A DNA stretch of 64,000 nt. It comes from Lichina pygmaea (taxonomy: Eukaryota; Ascomycota; Lichinomycetes; Lichinales; Lichinaceae). The stretch lies in the NCBI GenBank assembly GCA_963422465.1, contig OY730172.1:62001-126000 (forward strand), in the 5' to 3' direction. Below the pieces are notes generated by a model that did no database searches, was not told the origin of the DNA, and was given only the letters and a program-made list of their open reading frames with translations. Numbering within the stretch: position 1 is the stretch's first letter; each line of letters begins with the position of its first letter. A program made the translations under genes and the position numbers. Positions 47,569 to 58,790 of the stretch are shown here, piece after piece.

Positions 47569-50399
47569 ATGGACAGCATCAAGTCCGTCCTAAAGCTCTC
47601 GGCCGTCTGCCTGCTGAGCTTCCCTGCCATCTTCGGGGACGTCGCCGAGGGAGCCGTTGCTGGCCCCAAGACCGTCAGACGCGGAAGGTGGGAATTCACG
47701 AGCCAACGATGCGGTAGACGACTCCCGGCGTGCCCGGACGGATACAAATGCCGCAGGTTCGACAATGAGCGCAGGTGCCGGAGGAGGTTCCGCAGGCCCC
47801 GACGCAACAGGAGGCCCAACGATCCCGTTTCGACCGATGAGCCTTCCTCGACGGTCTACCCAGACTCAAGCTGCTCTACCGGCTACGGCTTCACCTCGTG
47901 CTCGAGCTACGATCCCACGCCGACTGACTATTCGGATTCGAGCTACGATCCCACGCCGACTGGCTATTCGGATTCGAGCTGCTCGACCGGCTACGGCACC
48001 ACCTCGTGCTCGAGCTACGATCCCACGCCGACTGGCTACTCGGATTCGAGCTGCTCGACCGGCTACGGCACCACCCCGTGCTCGAGCTACGATCCCACGC
48101 CGACTGACTATTCGGATTCGAGCTGCTCGACCGGCTACGGCACTACCTCGTGCTCGGGCTATGATTCCACGTCAACCTGTCCTCCAGGCGAGACTCTCTA
48201 CTATCCGCCGACTGACTATGCGAGTTCAAGCTGTTCGACCGGCTACGGCTACACCACCTGCTCGAGCTATGATCCGAAGCCGACCTGTATCCCCTCTGGA
48301 GGCGGGGACGGTGGCGGTGGCGGTGACGGCGGTGGTGACGGCGGTGGTGGTGATGGTGGCGATGGTGGTGGTGATGGTGGCGGTGATGGCGGTGATGGCG
48401 GTGATGGTGGTGATGGTGGCGGTGATGGTGGTGATGGTGGTGATGGTGGCGGTGATGGTGGTGATGGTGGTGGTGGCGGCAACGACAACAAGACCTTCAC
48501 CCCGATCACTGGCGTCAAAGGCGGCGTGGTCGAGCGTCTCCCCATCAACGTGCTCCAGCGCGATCATGCCGACACCTTCAACCTGTTCATCCTGGCCTTG
48601 GAGAGCTTGCAGCAGCGCGATGAGGCGAACGACGAGAGTTACTATCAACTGAGCGGTGAGTACTCGAGCTTCTCCTGCCTCCCCCCCCCCCCCCCCCCCC
48701 CCGCGGGGAAAGCCCATCCGCTGATCACCATGTTGCAGGCATCCACGGTTTCCCCTACGCTCCGTGGCAGTATCCACCCGAGGCGACCGCCAACGAGGGC
48801 TATGGCTACTGCACTCACGGGAGCCGCCTCTTCACGACCTGGCATCGCCCGTACGTTCTCCTCTTGGAGCAGCTGCTGTACGAGCAGGCTAGCAAGATCG
48901 CCGACCGCTTCACGGACGACAAGTACCGCACCGCCCTGGAGCAGCTCCGACTACCGTACTGGGACTGGGCCTCGGACGACACCCAGTCGCGCATACCCGG
49001 CGTCCTATCGCAGGCTTCGATCAGCGTCGTCAAGCCGGGCGCCGATGGCGGCGAGGACCGGACCGAGATCCAAAACCCGCTCTACACGTACCGCTTCCGC
49101 AGCTCGCAGCCATCCGAGTCCGGTCTCGACGCCGCCGTCGTCCGCAGCGGCGACGCCAACGAGCTTCTGTTCGATACCTTCCAGAGTCGGCAGGAGGCCA
49201 CGCTTGACCTGTTCACCATCGACAGCTACGACGATTTCTCGTCGACGTGCGAAGGCATCCACGGCGCCGTGCACGTCCTGGTCGGCGAGGACATGGCCGA
49301 GGTCCGCTCGTCCGCCTTCGACCCGATCTTCTGGCTGCATCACTGCCAGGTCGACCGTCTCATGGCGCTCTACCAGGCCACCCACCCGGGTGACTACCTG
49401 ACGCCCGGTCCGCGTCGCGACACCTTTGCCCTCGGAGGCGCCGGTCCGGACGACCTCTCGACTCCACTCTATCCCTTCCGACACGACGACGGCAAGGAGT
49501 GGACTTCGGACGAGGTCAAGACCGTCGAGAGCATCTTCACGTACGGGTACGCCTACCCCGAGACGCCCAACGGACGATCGGGCGAGGACCTTCGCGCCTA
49601 CGCCACCGAGCAGATCAACCGTCTGTACGGCCCGGACACCAACGACGCTTCCTTCCAAGGCGACGAATCCGGCGCTCCGGAGGGTAAGTGCCCATCTCCG
49701 CCGTCTCTGTCCCGATGGTGACTGACACGCTGCTGCGCTTCAAACAGTCGCCGCGGCACGTCGCGAATGGGGCGCCAACGTCATCGTCAACGTCAACGAC
49801 GTGCCAGGCTCTCACCGCATCCTCCTCCACCTTGGGCCCCACGACAAGGAGAATCCAAACCCCCAGAGGGACTCGGAGAACCTGGTCGGTGTCGCGCCCA
49901 TCTTCACCGGGCCGGATCCGAAGGGCGAGAAGGATCGGGTGCTCAACCTCACGGTCCCGCTCACGCCCGGTCTCGCGTCGAGGAACGTGGCCCTGAGTCC
50001 CGAAGGCGCCGTCCCGTCGCTCTCGGATCTTCTGTACTGGACCGTCGAGAAGGTATGCCGCAACCTCTTTCGATGCTCCGAGACCTTACGCGTTGCTGGA
50101 ACCGGCTGACCGTCTCATCGTTCTAGGTCGGAGGGTCGGCCGAGGCCGTGCCAATCTCGGAACTGCCGTCTCTCAAGGTCTCCGTCGTCAGCTCCGTCAC
50201 CGAATACCCCGACGACAAGAAGGAGCTGCCGAAACGCGCGGGGAAACTGGTCCACTACGCGCCCACCAAAGACAAGAAAGCCGGTCTTCGGTCCGACGAG
50301 GCCCCGCCTCTCGGGGCGAAGGCGCCGCCACAACTCGACGACGAGGTCGCAGTTGTCAACGGCACCTCCAGCAGCAACGGAACGAGCCAGGCCCCCTAG
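47569..50399 (+). CDS. Secreted modular tyrosinase with Cys-repeat and Gly-Asp-rich N-terminal extension
   Basis: Exons 47569-48655, 48739-49683, 49748-50052 and 50127-50399 give 869 residues. Tyrosinases are type-3 copper enzymes that hydroxylate monophenols and oxidise diphenols, often for melanin. The start ATG 47569 opens a signal peptide (KLSAVCLLSFPAIFG). Then come an Arg-rich four-Cys segment (CGRRLPACPDGYKC), about five repeats of the type DPTPTGYSDSSCSTGYGTTS, and a 60-residue Gly-Asp-rich linker. In the catalytic domain, CuA has GIHGFPYAPW, YCTHGSRLFTTWHRPYVLLL (with the Cys-x-His thioether pair) and LRLPYWDWASDD. CuB has GIHGAVHVLVGEDM and FDPIFWLHHCQVDRL. A C-terminal domain of about 250 residues follows, as in latent fungal tyrosinases. 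Intron phases agree at all three junctions. Confidence 0.93.
48299..48482. repeat. GGTGAT/GGCGGT trinucleotide-based repeat coding the Gly-Asp linker
   Basis: It codes runs of GGGDGGDGG in the tyrosinase between the Cys repeats and the catalytic domain. All units are multiples of three. Confidence 0.9.
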
Positions 50400-51305
50400 A
50401 GCGGAGAGCACACGTGCGCAACCGGCGAGGGGAGCGAATCTCCGAACGAAAAGTTTGCGGACCTGTCGTTTTGTTTCTGTCGTTGCGTTTCTTCCACCGC
50501 ACACGTCTTCTCTAATCCGCCCTCGTCTGGGAATCATCCCATCGCATCGCACATCGTCGCACCACGCAGCCAGCTCGAGACTGGACAAGCCACTCCTTTC
50601 GTCTCTTTTCCTTGCACTTTTCTTTTCCGCGTCGCGCCTTCCCGTCTTTCCGGCCCGCATTCCTCGAACGGCGCTTGCGGATGACTGTTGCTTTCTGCTT
50701 TTTTGGTCCTTTGACAACGGGAAGGAGCACTGGGGGTTTGCAAGAGGATGATAATGTGATTGGTTCAATCCGTCTTTTGACACATCGAGCTTCTGTTTGT
50801 ACGAGTGATGAGCCCTGTGGTCTTTACGCAGTGCCGTGACACCGCCCTGGAAACGTCGACGCTTGGTAAACCGTCGTCGGTACAAGTAGTGCTGGTGAAG
50901 ATTTGCTCGTCAATTCTGGTCGAAGATCACAGCCACATGCCTTTCAGTCTTGTCTCGCAGCCATTGTTGCTGTTGCTGTGGCCATTGGACATCCACCACT
51001 TTGTTGGTTGCTGGTCGGAGGTATGTGTCTGGCTTTAGCGTAACCATGCTTTGGCTCAAACCGGCTACAGTACGCAAAGCTCAGGGATGCCATGTTGGTA
51101 GCCTGTACGCAGTACCGTTACCGGTACTTGAGAGCTCCCGGGGCCTCGACCATCAAATCAGGTAGCGGGTACTCAAGCACCACCGGCGGCGGCATGGATC
51201 GACTCAACCTCTACCCGTAACGAGCTACCGTACTCCGTACGTACCAGAGAGCTACCACCTCCGTCCAGCAAGTCCCGCACGAGCCGCACGACTCTTCATC
51301 GCCGC
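50400..51305. other. Tyrosinase 3' flank and RidA upstream region
   Basis: No gene is supported. GTAC-containing stretches occur at 51107-51127 and 51229-51246. Confidence 0.45.
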
Positions 51306-51457
51306 ATGACCATCCGCAGTCCAAGAATACGCCGGCTCCTACGAGTACCGGTAACGCCAAGGCGCTCGATCGACCCAGTCGGGCCACGGTCGTCTCCACG
51401 ACTCCGATCATCCCTCGCGCTCGGGACAGCATCGAGCTCCAGCCTTCTTCCCTCGAC

Positions 51458-51492
<35 letters not shown>

Positions 51493-52310
51493 TCGGAACG
51501 ATGGCAGAAATGTCGGCCATTTGCACATCCGAAGCGTGTCCTCGTAAGCTCCCAAGCCTGGCGCGTGCGTCATCAGGAGAACAGCCCCCGCCCCTTTCCC
51601 CTTTCCCCCCCCCCCCCCCCCCCCCCCTTTTTCCGTTCAGAGAACGTCGTTTCTGACTTGGGCGCCGCAACTGCAGCGGCTGGTCCTTACGTACGTATAT
51701 CTTCTTTGCCGTATGTTCCAGGCCCACCCTTTTCCCCCCCTCCCAGGGTGTGTGGACTGTAGCGTAGCACGGCCACGTACCTTACGACACTACCGCTTTT
51801 CGTTGTCAGAGGAGGGGGAGAGTTTGGGGGTTTGCCCGGGGAGGGGGCCGTATGAGGCGTGCTTTTCCTTTCTCCCGGTGCAAGAGAACGGTTTTTGGTT
51901 GACTTTTCGACCGATCCGGTCCGCCGGGGCGGGGTCGGTCCCGATGCCCGGCGGCGGCGGGGGGAAGACGGTCGTCCTGTACGATTTAGTCCCAGGCCAT
52001 CAAGGCGGCCGGACAGATCTTCGTGTCGGGCCAGATCCCGGCGGACGCCCAGGGCGAGATTGTGCAGGGCGACATCGGGGCCCAGACGGAGGCGTGCATC
52101 GCCAACATCGCCGCCGTCCTGCGCGAGGCCGGCTCGGAGCTGGCCAAGGTCGTCAAGGTCAACGTCTTCCTCGTCGACATGGCCGACTTCGCCGCCATGA
52201 ACGCCGTCTACGAGAAGCATTTCGTGCTCAGGCCCGCCCGCAGCTGTGTCGCCGTCCGGCAGCTGCCCAAGGGAGTTCCGGTCGAGATTGAGTGCATCGC
52301 GCTACAGTAG
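51306..52310 (+). CDS. RidA/YjgF/Mmf1-family enamine/imine deaminase
   Basis: Exons 51306-51543, 51641-51690 and 51990-52310. RidA proteins hydrolyse reactive enamine/imine intermediates made by PLP enzymes; yeast has a mitochondrial (Mmf1) and a cytosolic (Hmf1) form. Family motifs are AAGPYSQAIKAAGQIFVSGQ across the exon 2/3 junction, NIAAVLREAGSELAKVVKVN, VFLVDMADFAAMN and RSCVAVRQLPKGVPVEIE, with the conserved Arg and Glu. From ATG 51501 the protein is 137 residues, the normal size. An in-frame ATG at 51306 adds 65 residues that are Arg/Ser-rich and acid-poor, then a poly-Gln run, as in a mitochondrial presequence. Intron 1 contains a 24-base C run; intron 2 is 299 bp. Confidence 0.9.
51459..51491. 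repeat. CAG repeat (poly-Gln) before the internal RidA start codon
   Basis: Eleven CAG units in frame with the upstream ATG 51306 and ending 9 bp before ATG 51501. It is translated only if the upstream start is used. Confidence 0.85.
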
Positions 52311-52632
52311 CCCTTCTGTTCAGACGAAAAAAATGTCTGCCTGGCTGCGACTGAGCCGGCGCACGCGGAAGGGGTCTTGTGCTTGCTGGCTTGCTGGCTA
52401 CGACAGGGCCCATGTGCACACCTCACAGCTAGTGATACACCGTCAAGCATTGCGCTCGCGCTCGCCAACGTTACGCTCTGCAGTGAACTCGACGTAGTCG
52501 CTCTTCATTGCCTACTGGACAGGGTGCCGTGCCAGACGTTTCGAAGCCGCAGCATGGCTGTTGAGCCATACATGTCTAGCTTGTGCCACAAGTCTGCACA
52601 GCGGTGCCCCCTGTCCATCGCGACCGACATCC

Positions 52633-53748
52633 TCACTGGTTCTTGCAGCTTTGATTCCCGAGATGACGCGACGCTTTCTTTTCGCGTCCGGGCCCGGCCT
52701 TGGAACCATGCCGCGCCTTCTTCTTCTTGCCCCGAACGCGGTGCTTGGGCGTGCTCGGATGCTTGAAGATTGCCATGGCAGGCACCGCCGGGAGCGGACC
52801 AGGCACCTGAGGACTTTGGGCTGTTTTGTAGGTTGCGCGACCAATATCGTCAGCGGTCGGAACAGTCGCGGAGCAAAACGTCCCGAGCCGTGAGCTGTAG
52901 ACCGATCTCGTACCTTTCGTCTCATGCTTTGCCTCATGCTTTGCCGCCCTCTTGGCGCGAGCCCAATCCTCGCAAGCGTTTTCGGACCGGGTCCCTTCCT
53001 GAAGGGCAGCAGGCTCCTGCACCGCCGTCTCGGCGGTGTAGTCATTGTCGGACCGGATCCCTTCATGAACAGCACCAAAGTCATGGACCAATGAGCCAAA
53101 CTCGTCCGCCGCCTCGGGGGTTTCAGCATCCTAGGGCGCGTCAGCGCTTCAAGGCAACCGACACCGTCAGGGGATTCGAACCTGCTCTGCAACTCCAGCG
53201 AAGGGATCTCCTCTGCAGAGGCGGTCAGAGCACCGCGAATCTTAGCTTGGAATCAATACTTACTTGCTCATGGCCTCGGCTTTCGCCTTGGCCCATTCGT
53301 CCAGGAGAATTTGACTCTCGGGCCAATGCTCCTGATAGATCCTCAGAGCAGCAACATATCGGGCCCTCAGATCGGCAGATATGACCATCTGCTTGGTCCG
53401 CACTGACTCAAGCACCGGTCGAATCTCTGAAGCGGGGTCGACCGAAGGCGTCACAGATACCGGTTTCATCATGTGGTAGAGGAGCACCGGATCCGTGCAA
53501 TCATCAACAAAGCCGGTCTGGCTGCCGGACTTCTCAGCGTCAGCAGACCCGCCATCAGATGCCTCAGGGTTCGTGGAATCGCCAGACGGCCAGAAGTCAT
53601 TTGCTTCATCGACGGCATAGCTATCAGCAAGAGCAATTTTCTCAGCATCGGTCAGAGGCCCGAGCGTGAGCGGCTTGGACTTCAGGTAGTAAAAAGGATT
53701 GTCACGAGCGTGATGATTGACCGGATCCGCAGCTCCGGTCCAGGCCAT
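52633..53748 (-). CDS. Hypothetical protein, three exons, basic C-terminus
   Basis: Exons 53748-53264, 53212-53182 and 53130-52633 join with correct phase into 338 codons; both introns are 51 bp with good GT-AG ends (GTAAGT donor for the first). The N-terminal half is acidic and reads naturally (NPFYYLKSKPLTLGPLTDAE, YVAALRIYQEHWPESQILLD). The middle has two short repeats of the type EGIRSDN / EGTRSEN. The C-terminus is Lys/Arg-rich (TPKHRVRGKKKKARHG), like a nuclear localisation signal. No family is recognised. A further intron starting GTACGA near 52909 is possible. A nuclear protein is a guess from composition. Confidence 0.55.
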
Positions 53749-53949
53749 GCTTGCAACGGTTCGACAGCAAGATAGCTGGGAGCCAAGAGAGGACGGTGAT
53801 GATTCAGAGATGAGAGTGCCATTCGCTCAGGGTTATGATTTGGAGAGCAAATGCCCGCCCTTCCGCACAATTGACGTTCTGGGAAACTCGATAAGGGCTT
53901 GCGTAGAGAAGCCCGCTGTCCAGGAAGCCCACGGCGTGAACCGGCAAAT

Positions 53950-54352
53950 ACCGCCATGTACTGTTGTGATCATTGAGCATCTCTGGAGTCGAGTGTCCAA
54001 TTCCATGGAGTTCAGGCATTCAGGCCTCCAAGAAAACGAGCTATCATCGTGGTGCAATGATAGCTTTGCAGAAGCTTGCTGAAGATGGAGCTCTACCTTG
54101 AAGCCAGGACATTCCAGACTCTCACAGAAGACCGCCATGCTATATCGCAGTATCGTCACGTACTATCGTGATCATTGAGCAGACCTGGAGACGAATTTTC
54201 AAATCCATAGCGTTGAGGCTTTCAGGCCTCCGAGAAGACGGGCCAGCATCGTGATACAACGATAGCTCTTTAGAAGCTCGCCAAAGATAAAGCTGTCTTG
54301 AAGCCAAGACGTTCCAATTGCTGACGGAAGACTGCCATAGTATATCGCAATA
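53950..54352. repeat. Two diverged direct repeats of about 202 bp
   Basis: The unit starting at about 53952 (CGTGATCATTGAGCA-like, AGGCCTCCAAGAAAACG, ACCTTGAAGCCAGGAC, GAAGACCGCCATGCTATATC) recurs with substitutions about 202 bp later (GTGATCATTGAGCAGACC, AGGCCTCCGAGAAGACG, TCTTGAAGCCAAGACG, GAAGACTGCCATAGTATATC). The open frames through both copies on the minus strand are parallel, so they may be repeats of a decayed coding unit. Confidence 0.75.
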
Positions 54353-55101
54353 TGCTAATGTACCGTACGAGCCGGCGCTAGGGACCAAGAAAACGAGCGA
54401 TGCATAGCCCCAGCAACTCCGCCACGACGTTCTCTTCGACGACCGAGGCTCTGTGCGCCTAGGATCTGCTGGACCAGTCTGGCCGAGAGGCAGGGTGTCA
54501 GCAGAGGATCAAACAAGCCAGACACAATGACGTCTTGGGCAGTGCAATCCACAATCAGATGTCAAGTGAGTATAAAAACTTATACTCCATCATATGCTGC
54601 TGAGCAACCTCAGATCTAGAGCTAATATGTGATTTCATCAAGTGGACGTGCTGTTTTGGGCAGGAAGAAATGATACTTACTGTCCCCGTTACCGTACAGG
54701 AGACCAAGATTGCGACTGTAGCTCGTGGCATGTGGTGGAGATTGGCCTGACATGCAGCAAGCAAGAGCCTCTCCAAACTACTTTGGTAAGGGTTGCTATC
54801 AGCCAGCCTGTCACGCAAGTACAGCATGGCTCTTCGTGACGTTGTCGTAGCACGCACAACCAAGAAAGATGTTCGAATGTTGCTGGGGTGCCTGGTTAGG
54901 CGATCTAGGGGCAGTACGTATGGGTACGTACCTTCCTACCGGTATGGCACATACGTACGGTACCGGTACCGTACGGTACCGTTGGTACGTACCATACGGT
55001 ACGGTATCGGTATCGTAGCTAGGCCGGCTTATCACTCGACCTGACGTCCAGAGGAAGTTCCACGCTCACGATAATACTACGAAATCCCCTGCCAAGGCAA
55101 G
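54353..55101. other. Intergenic region with a dense GTAC palindrome cluster
   Basis: 54914-55017 consists largely of GTACGTACC, GGTACC, CGTACGG and similar words, giving many overlapping self-complementary sites less than 200 bp upstream of the UPF0390 gene. The remainder shows no gene. Confidence 0.7.
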
Positions 55102-55604
55102 ATGGTACAAGGGGCAGTTAAGAAGAGTGGCAATGGCATCAGACTGAAGCAGAAAAGGTATTACACTCAGCCAGCCCGGCGCACCACCGTACCGTACCGT
55201 ATAGGTTGCCCACTTACAAACCCTCGTGCAGGAACGCCGGCGCCACTGGCGCAAAGAAGGGAGCACGCGCCATAGCACCCAAGAGGGAGTCGATCATCAA
55301 GCAGCTGAAGACGACCAAGGTAAGCGCGCAGACGAGCAAAGGGGCTCGCCATCCACGGCATCGTACGTACGGTGCTGTACTGTACCGTACTGTACCGTAC
55401 GTGCGCGCTCGAACCGCGGACCTTTTCTGATCGCGAGTCACGTCACACTTCCAGAAGCACACGGCCAGCCTGCTCGGCAACCTGGAACGCAGGCTGGCGG
55501 AAAAGGCAGGCCACACGGAGCTGTTGGCGAACGACAAGAAGGAGAAAAAGAAGAAGAAGGCCGGCGCGACGGCGGGCAAGAACGACAAGGCCGCGAAGAA
55601 TTGA
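55102..55604 (+). CDS. UPF0390 / DUF2462 small basic protein
   Basis: Exons 55102-55157, 55232-55319 and 55455-55604 encode 97 residues. The family (relatives include the human C19orf53 product) consists of very basic small proteins of unknown function. Diagnostic features are the N-terminus MVQGAVKKSGNGIRLKQK, the central KKGARAIAPKRESIIKQLK and the helix ASLLGNLERRLAEKAGHTEL. The C-terminus is a Lys-rich tail (KKEKKKKKAG). Phases are 2 and 0 at the two introns (74 and 135 bp). The second intron contains a GTAC-rich stretch (55361-55405). Confidence 0.88.
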
Positions 55605-56118
55605 ATGATGTTTTTCCCCCTTCGTTGCACTAGATCGGTGCTGGAACATCGAACCTTGACCGATGCCGGTTGTTGTCGTGTACATCAGACCTTACGGTAT
55701 CCCGTGGGCTTTCGCCAACATGGTCCTTGCGATGCCGGCGGCCAGAGTTCAGCGGGCCGCATGTGAAGGACGTTCGTGCTAGTCTCGACGGGGCCGGGGA
55801 GGGCAGGGCATGTTCGAAGCTGGACACCGGTCCCAAGCATGTCTTGACACTCGAACGGCGAATGGTGCGGGATATCTGATATGATATCGCTAACATCCGT
55901 CGAAGACCTCCCAGCGACCCCATGGGTTGTTGACAGGAGTCCGGGCCGCGGAACACGAGAAGCAGCAGGTGACGATGGGGCTTCCCAGTCGATCGTGGCG
56001 TAAAGGGTCGACGGGCATCGCTAAATAGACGTGGGAGGGACTACGAATACATGCTCCGTGAGGATGATGGCTCCTTGTTCCAAGAACGTTCTCGAGCAGT
56101 TCCGGTTCTCCAAAGCGC
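55605..56118. other. Convergent 3' region between UPF0390 and MTC1
   Basis: Nothing beyond the 3' flanks of the two genes is supported here. Confidence 0.4.
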
Positions 56119-57828
56119 TCACGACACCGCTCTCGCTGCTCCGCCGCCGCCGGAATCCACCGTCAGCTGCCGCGCCTTCCCCTTGCCGATGTCTGCCTGA
56201 CCCAGACCCATCCTCCTCGCGACGTAGCGCTGGGCGACGATGCCAACTCCCAGCGAGAGTATCTCTTCGATCCACTCGGAAACCCATTCCCGAGGGTCGG
56301 CACCCCCCTCCCGCATGATCTCGGCAATCTCTTCCGGTCGTGGGCTGATTTCCGGACCACCAACGTCCGGTGACACCCCGTGCGGCAGGCTCTCGGCCTC
56401 GTCGTGAGTCGCCGGCGAAGGCTCCGGAGGGGACGCGGTCTTCGGCGTGGGGGCGTCCATCCAATCGACCCACTTTCGCGGGAAGCTCTGCGTGACGGAG
56501 CCGTACTCGATCTTGTGCTCCGGATCGTGAAGGTAGACGGCAAAGGCGATCAGGTCGCCGGTGCCGTCGTCGGTGTTGCGCTCGTTTCCAGCTTCCGCGT
56601 GCGCTTCGGTGAACAGGTCCTGCTTGTTCGACAAGCCCATCGCTTGTATGGCGAGGAATATGTGGCTGTCGCGGACAGGGTTGGTCTCGCTCATGCCCGC
56701 GATCGCCTGGCTAGACGCTTCCTCGACGCCGCCCATCGGAGCAAAGAACTCGGTCGCGTAGCTCTCGGCGGTGGCCTGGGCCAGCTTCGTGCCTTCCATG
56801 CTCCCTTCTACAACGCCCAGATCGCGTTGGTCCGTAGGATGCCTCCACCAGGGACCGTCCGACCACCCGCCGTCCGCCGCTGTCGATGCCGTCTCCGAGG
56901 TCGGCTTGGGACCAGAGTTCTGGCCGCGTTGGATCACGAGGAGATCACCGCCTTCGACCTGGGCCATGACACGAGAGAAGGTCTGGTAGATGAGACGGTG
57001 GAGCGATGGATACCCCACCATGTTGTGCGTGATGTGGATCTGAAGCCTTTCGTGGGCCGATATTGGCGGGGCAAGAGTGTGCAACAGGTTGGTAAAGGTT
57101 GGCAAGGCGCGTGATCGTAACTCGCCGCCTTGGCATCGTTAGCAGAGGGACGACTCTGCGTAGTTCGCGATCGAAGACCGTCCGTCCTTTACATACCCAA
57201 GCCTCGTAACGCGCCAACGTTGCCCTTGACTTGATCCGTCCAGCGCTTGGCCTCCTCATTCTGTTGAATCTCCTTGACGGCCGCTTCGGCAGTCTTGACG
57301 GCTGCGCTTGCCGTGGCGACAAGACCGCCCCACCAACCTTGCGTGGCCGCAAGCGTCGGGGATGCGGTTGGCTGCGGGTCGGAAGGAGCTTCGGTCTTGG
57401 TCTTGAAACTTTCCTCGTCACCATGAAGGGGAGCTTTCGAGGGCGCCATACTGGAGGGCTGAGCCTCTGAAGTGTCTACGACGGCCTTCGACTCTTGCGG
57501 CTCAGTGAACGACCCAGTCCAGAGTGGCACGCTGTGTCGGGCACGGACTCACGGGAGGAGACTGCTTCGGCGGAGTGTCTGCCTGTGACGCAGCCGGAAG
57601 CGGAGGGTCTGGTGTATGCGAACGGCTCGTGGGACGCTCTTCGATCATGTTATCAATTTGCGCCAGCAGGTCATCTTCCGTTTCGGGACCTCTGCCAGGC
57701 TTCGGTCCCGAAGTCGTTGCGTCTGGCTTGGGATTGTCGGCGCCCAGAGTGGCACCGTCCGGAATGTCGTCCAAGGACTTGAGTAGTTCTTCATCAGTAG
57801 GGGCTACTCTTGCTTTCTGCGCCGCCAT
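56119..57828 (-). CDS. MTC1: Maintenance of telomere capping protein 1 family (Mtc1)
   Basis: Exons 57828-57553, about 57500 (or 57491)-57197 and 57128-56119 give about 529 residues. Mtc1 was named from a yeast genetic interaction with telomere capping; its biochemical role is not settled. Family features are the N-terminal DEELLKSLDDI with a Pro/Ser-rich disordered stretch, WWGGLVATASAAVKTAEAA, EEAKRWTDQVKGNVG, the strongly conserved ALPTFTNLLHTLAPPISAHE and RLQIHITHNMVGYPSLHRLI with VMAQVEGGDLLVIQRGQ, GWSDGPWWRHP, and the C-terminal ADPREWVSEWIEEILSLGVG with AQRYVARRMGLG. The intron 57196-57129 splits a Gly codon. The exact acceptor of intron 1 is uncertain by 9 bp. Confidence 0.9.
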
Positions 57829-58790
57829 GCTGAGCTGTGCTGGATATCGTCCTCGTCCGCAATATGGTGACTGGATGGTCTCGGGTTGGGCAGTTTGGGC
57901 TGCGAACAGAGTTGCGAACGACTATATGCTAAGCCGTACGGTAGCTTTGGAGCTCCTACTCGTACTCGTACGTATTGGAAGTTGTGTTACGTAGTGCCTA
58001 AACATCTGAAGTCAGATATCCCAATGCAGCAAGATAGAAAGACTTAGTACTTATGAAGTGCTGTAGTCGTTGATTCACCCCGGTATCAACAGTACGAGTA
58101 CTCCCGTACGGAGGTACTACATTGACGTCACGTACCTCGTACGGAAGTAGTACGTCCGAGTATACTCCGTACGATGTACGTACTCGTATCTGCAGCATGA
58201 ACCAGCAATGATTGCAAACAAAGGCGAACACCAAGACTGGAGAAACTGGCACAACTACTATGGCATCGGCCTATCGAGAGAGAGAGAAGTCTGATCATTA
58301 AGGCCCCCTCGGACTCGAGGGCTACGAATACCGGTATCATATGCCCATATATAGCTGACTAATACGGTACTGCTGACTAAGCCAGGCTAGCCCCTGGCTC
58401 TGCCCAGGGCCGTAACACAAACCTCCGCTGTTGATGTAATTAGCAAAGAACAGCTCAAGAACAAGTATTATCAGCCAGGGCAGAACACTGAGGAAGTAGT
58501 CGCCACAGCACTTTCTAGAGAAACCTCTACAGTACTGTACGAAAACAGTGTAGAATGCTGATCAGCAAGAAACAATCGTGAGAGTATACTTCGGTCCGAA
58601 GTAGACCTAGATGGTGAGATGGACGGATACTTAGATGGAGACAGACAGATGGAGAGATTGATAGATACGTACAAGACATGATAAGATTGACGGGAAAATA
58701 CGTACTGCATGTACCGTAGGATATCACAGATTAGATTTGCGCGGCCGAAGATATTGCAGGACATCATCTTCTACGGCGAATTTTACAACA
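57829..58790. other. MTC1 upstream and LEU3 downstream region
   Basis: It holds GTAC-rich palindromes at about 57955-57975 and 58094-58190 (CGTACGGAGGTAC and GTACTCCGTACGATGTACG types). There are also two short direct repeats of GCTGACTAA at about 58355-58380. No gene is supported. Confidence 0.5.

Noticed and set aside
48226-48777. Minus-strand frame rich in Thr-Ile and Pro-Ser
   Set aside because: It is the antisense of the Gly-Asp linker repeat of the tyrosinase.
51211-51573. Minus-strand frame with a poly-Ala or poly-Cys run opposite RidA exon 1
   Set aside because: It is only the CAG repeat read on the other strand; it has no other coding signal.
53165-53190. A perfect tRNA B-box-like word (GGTTCGAATCC on the minus strand)
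   Set aside because: No A box, no cloverleaf and no pairing T-stem of five bases; the word lies at the exon 2/intron 2 boundary of a protein gene model.
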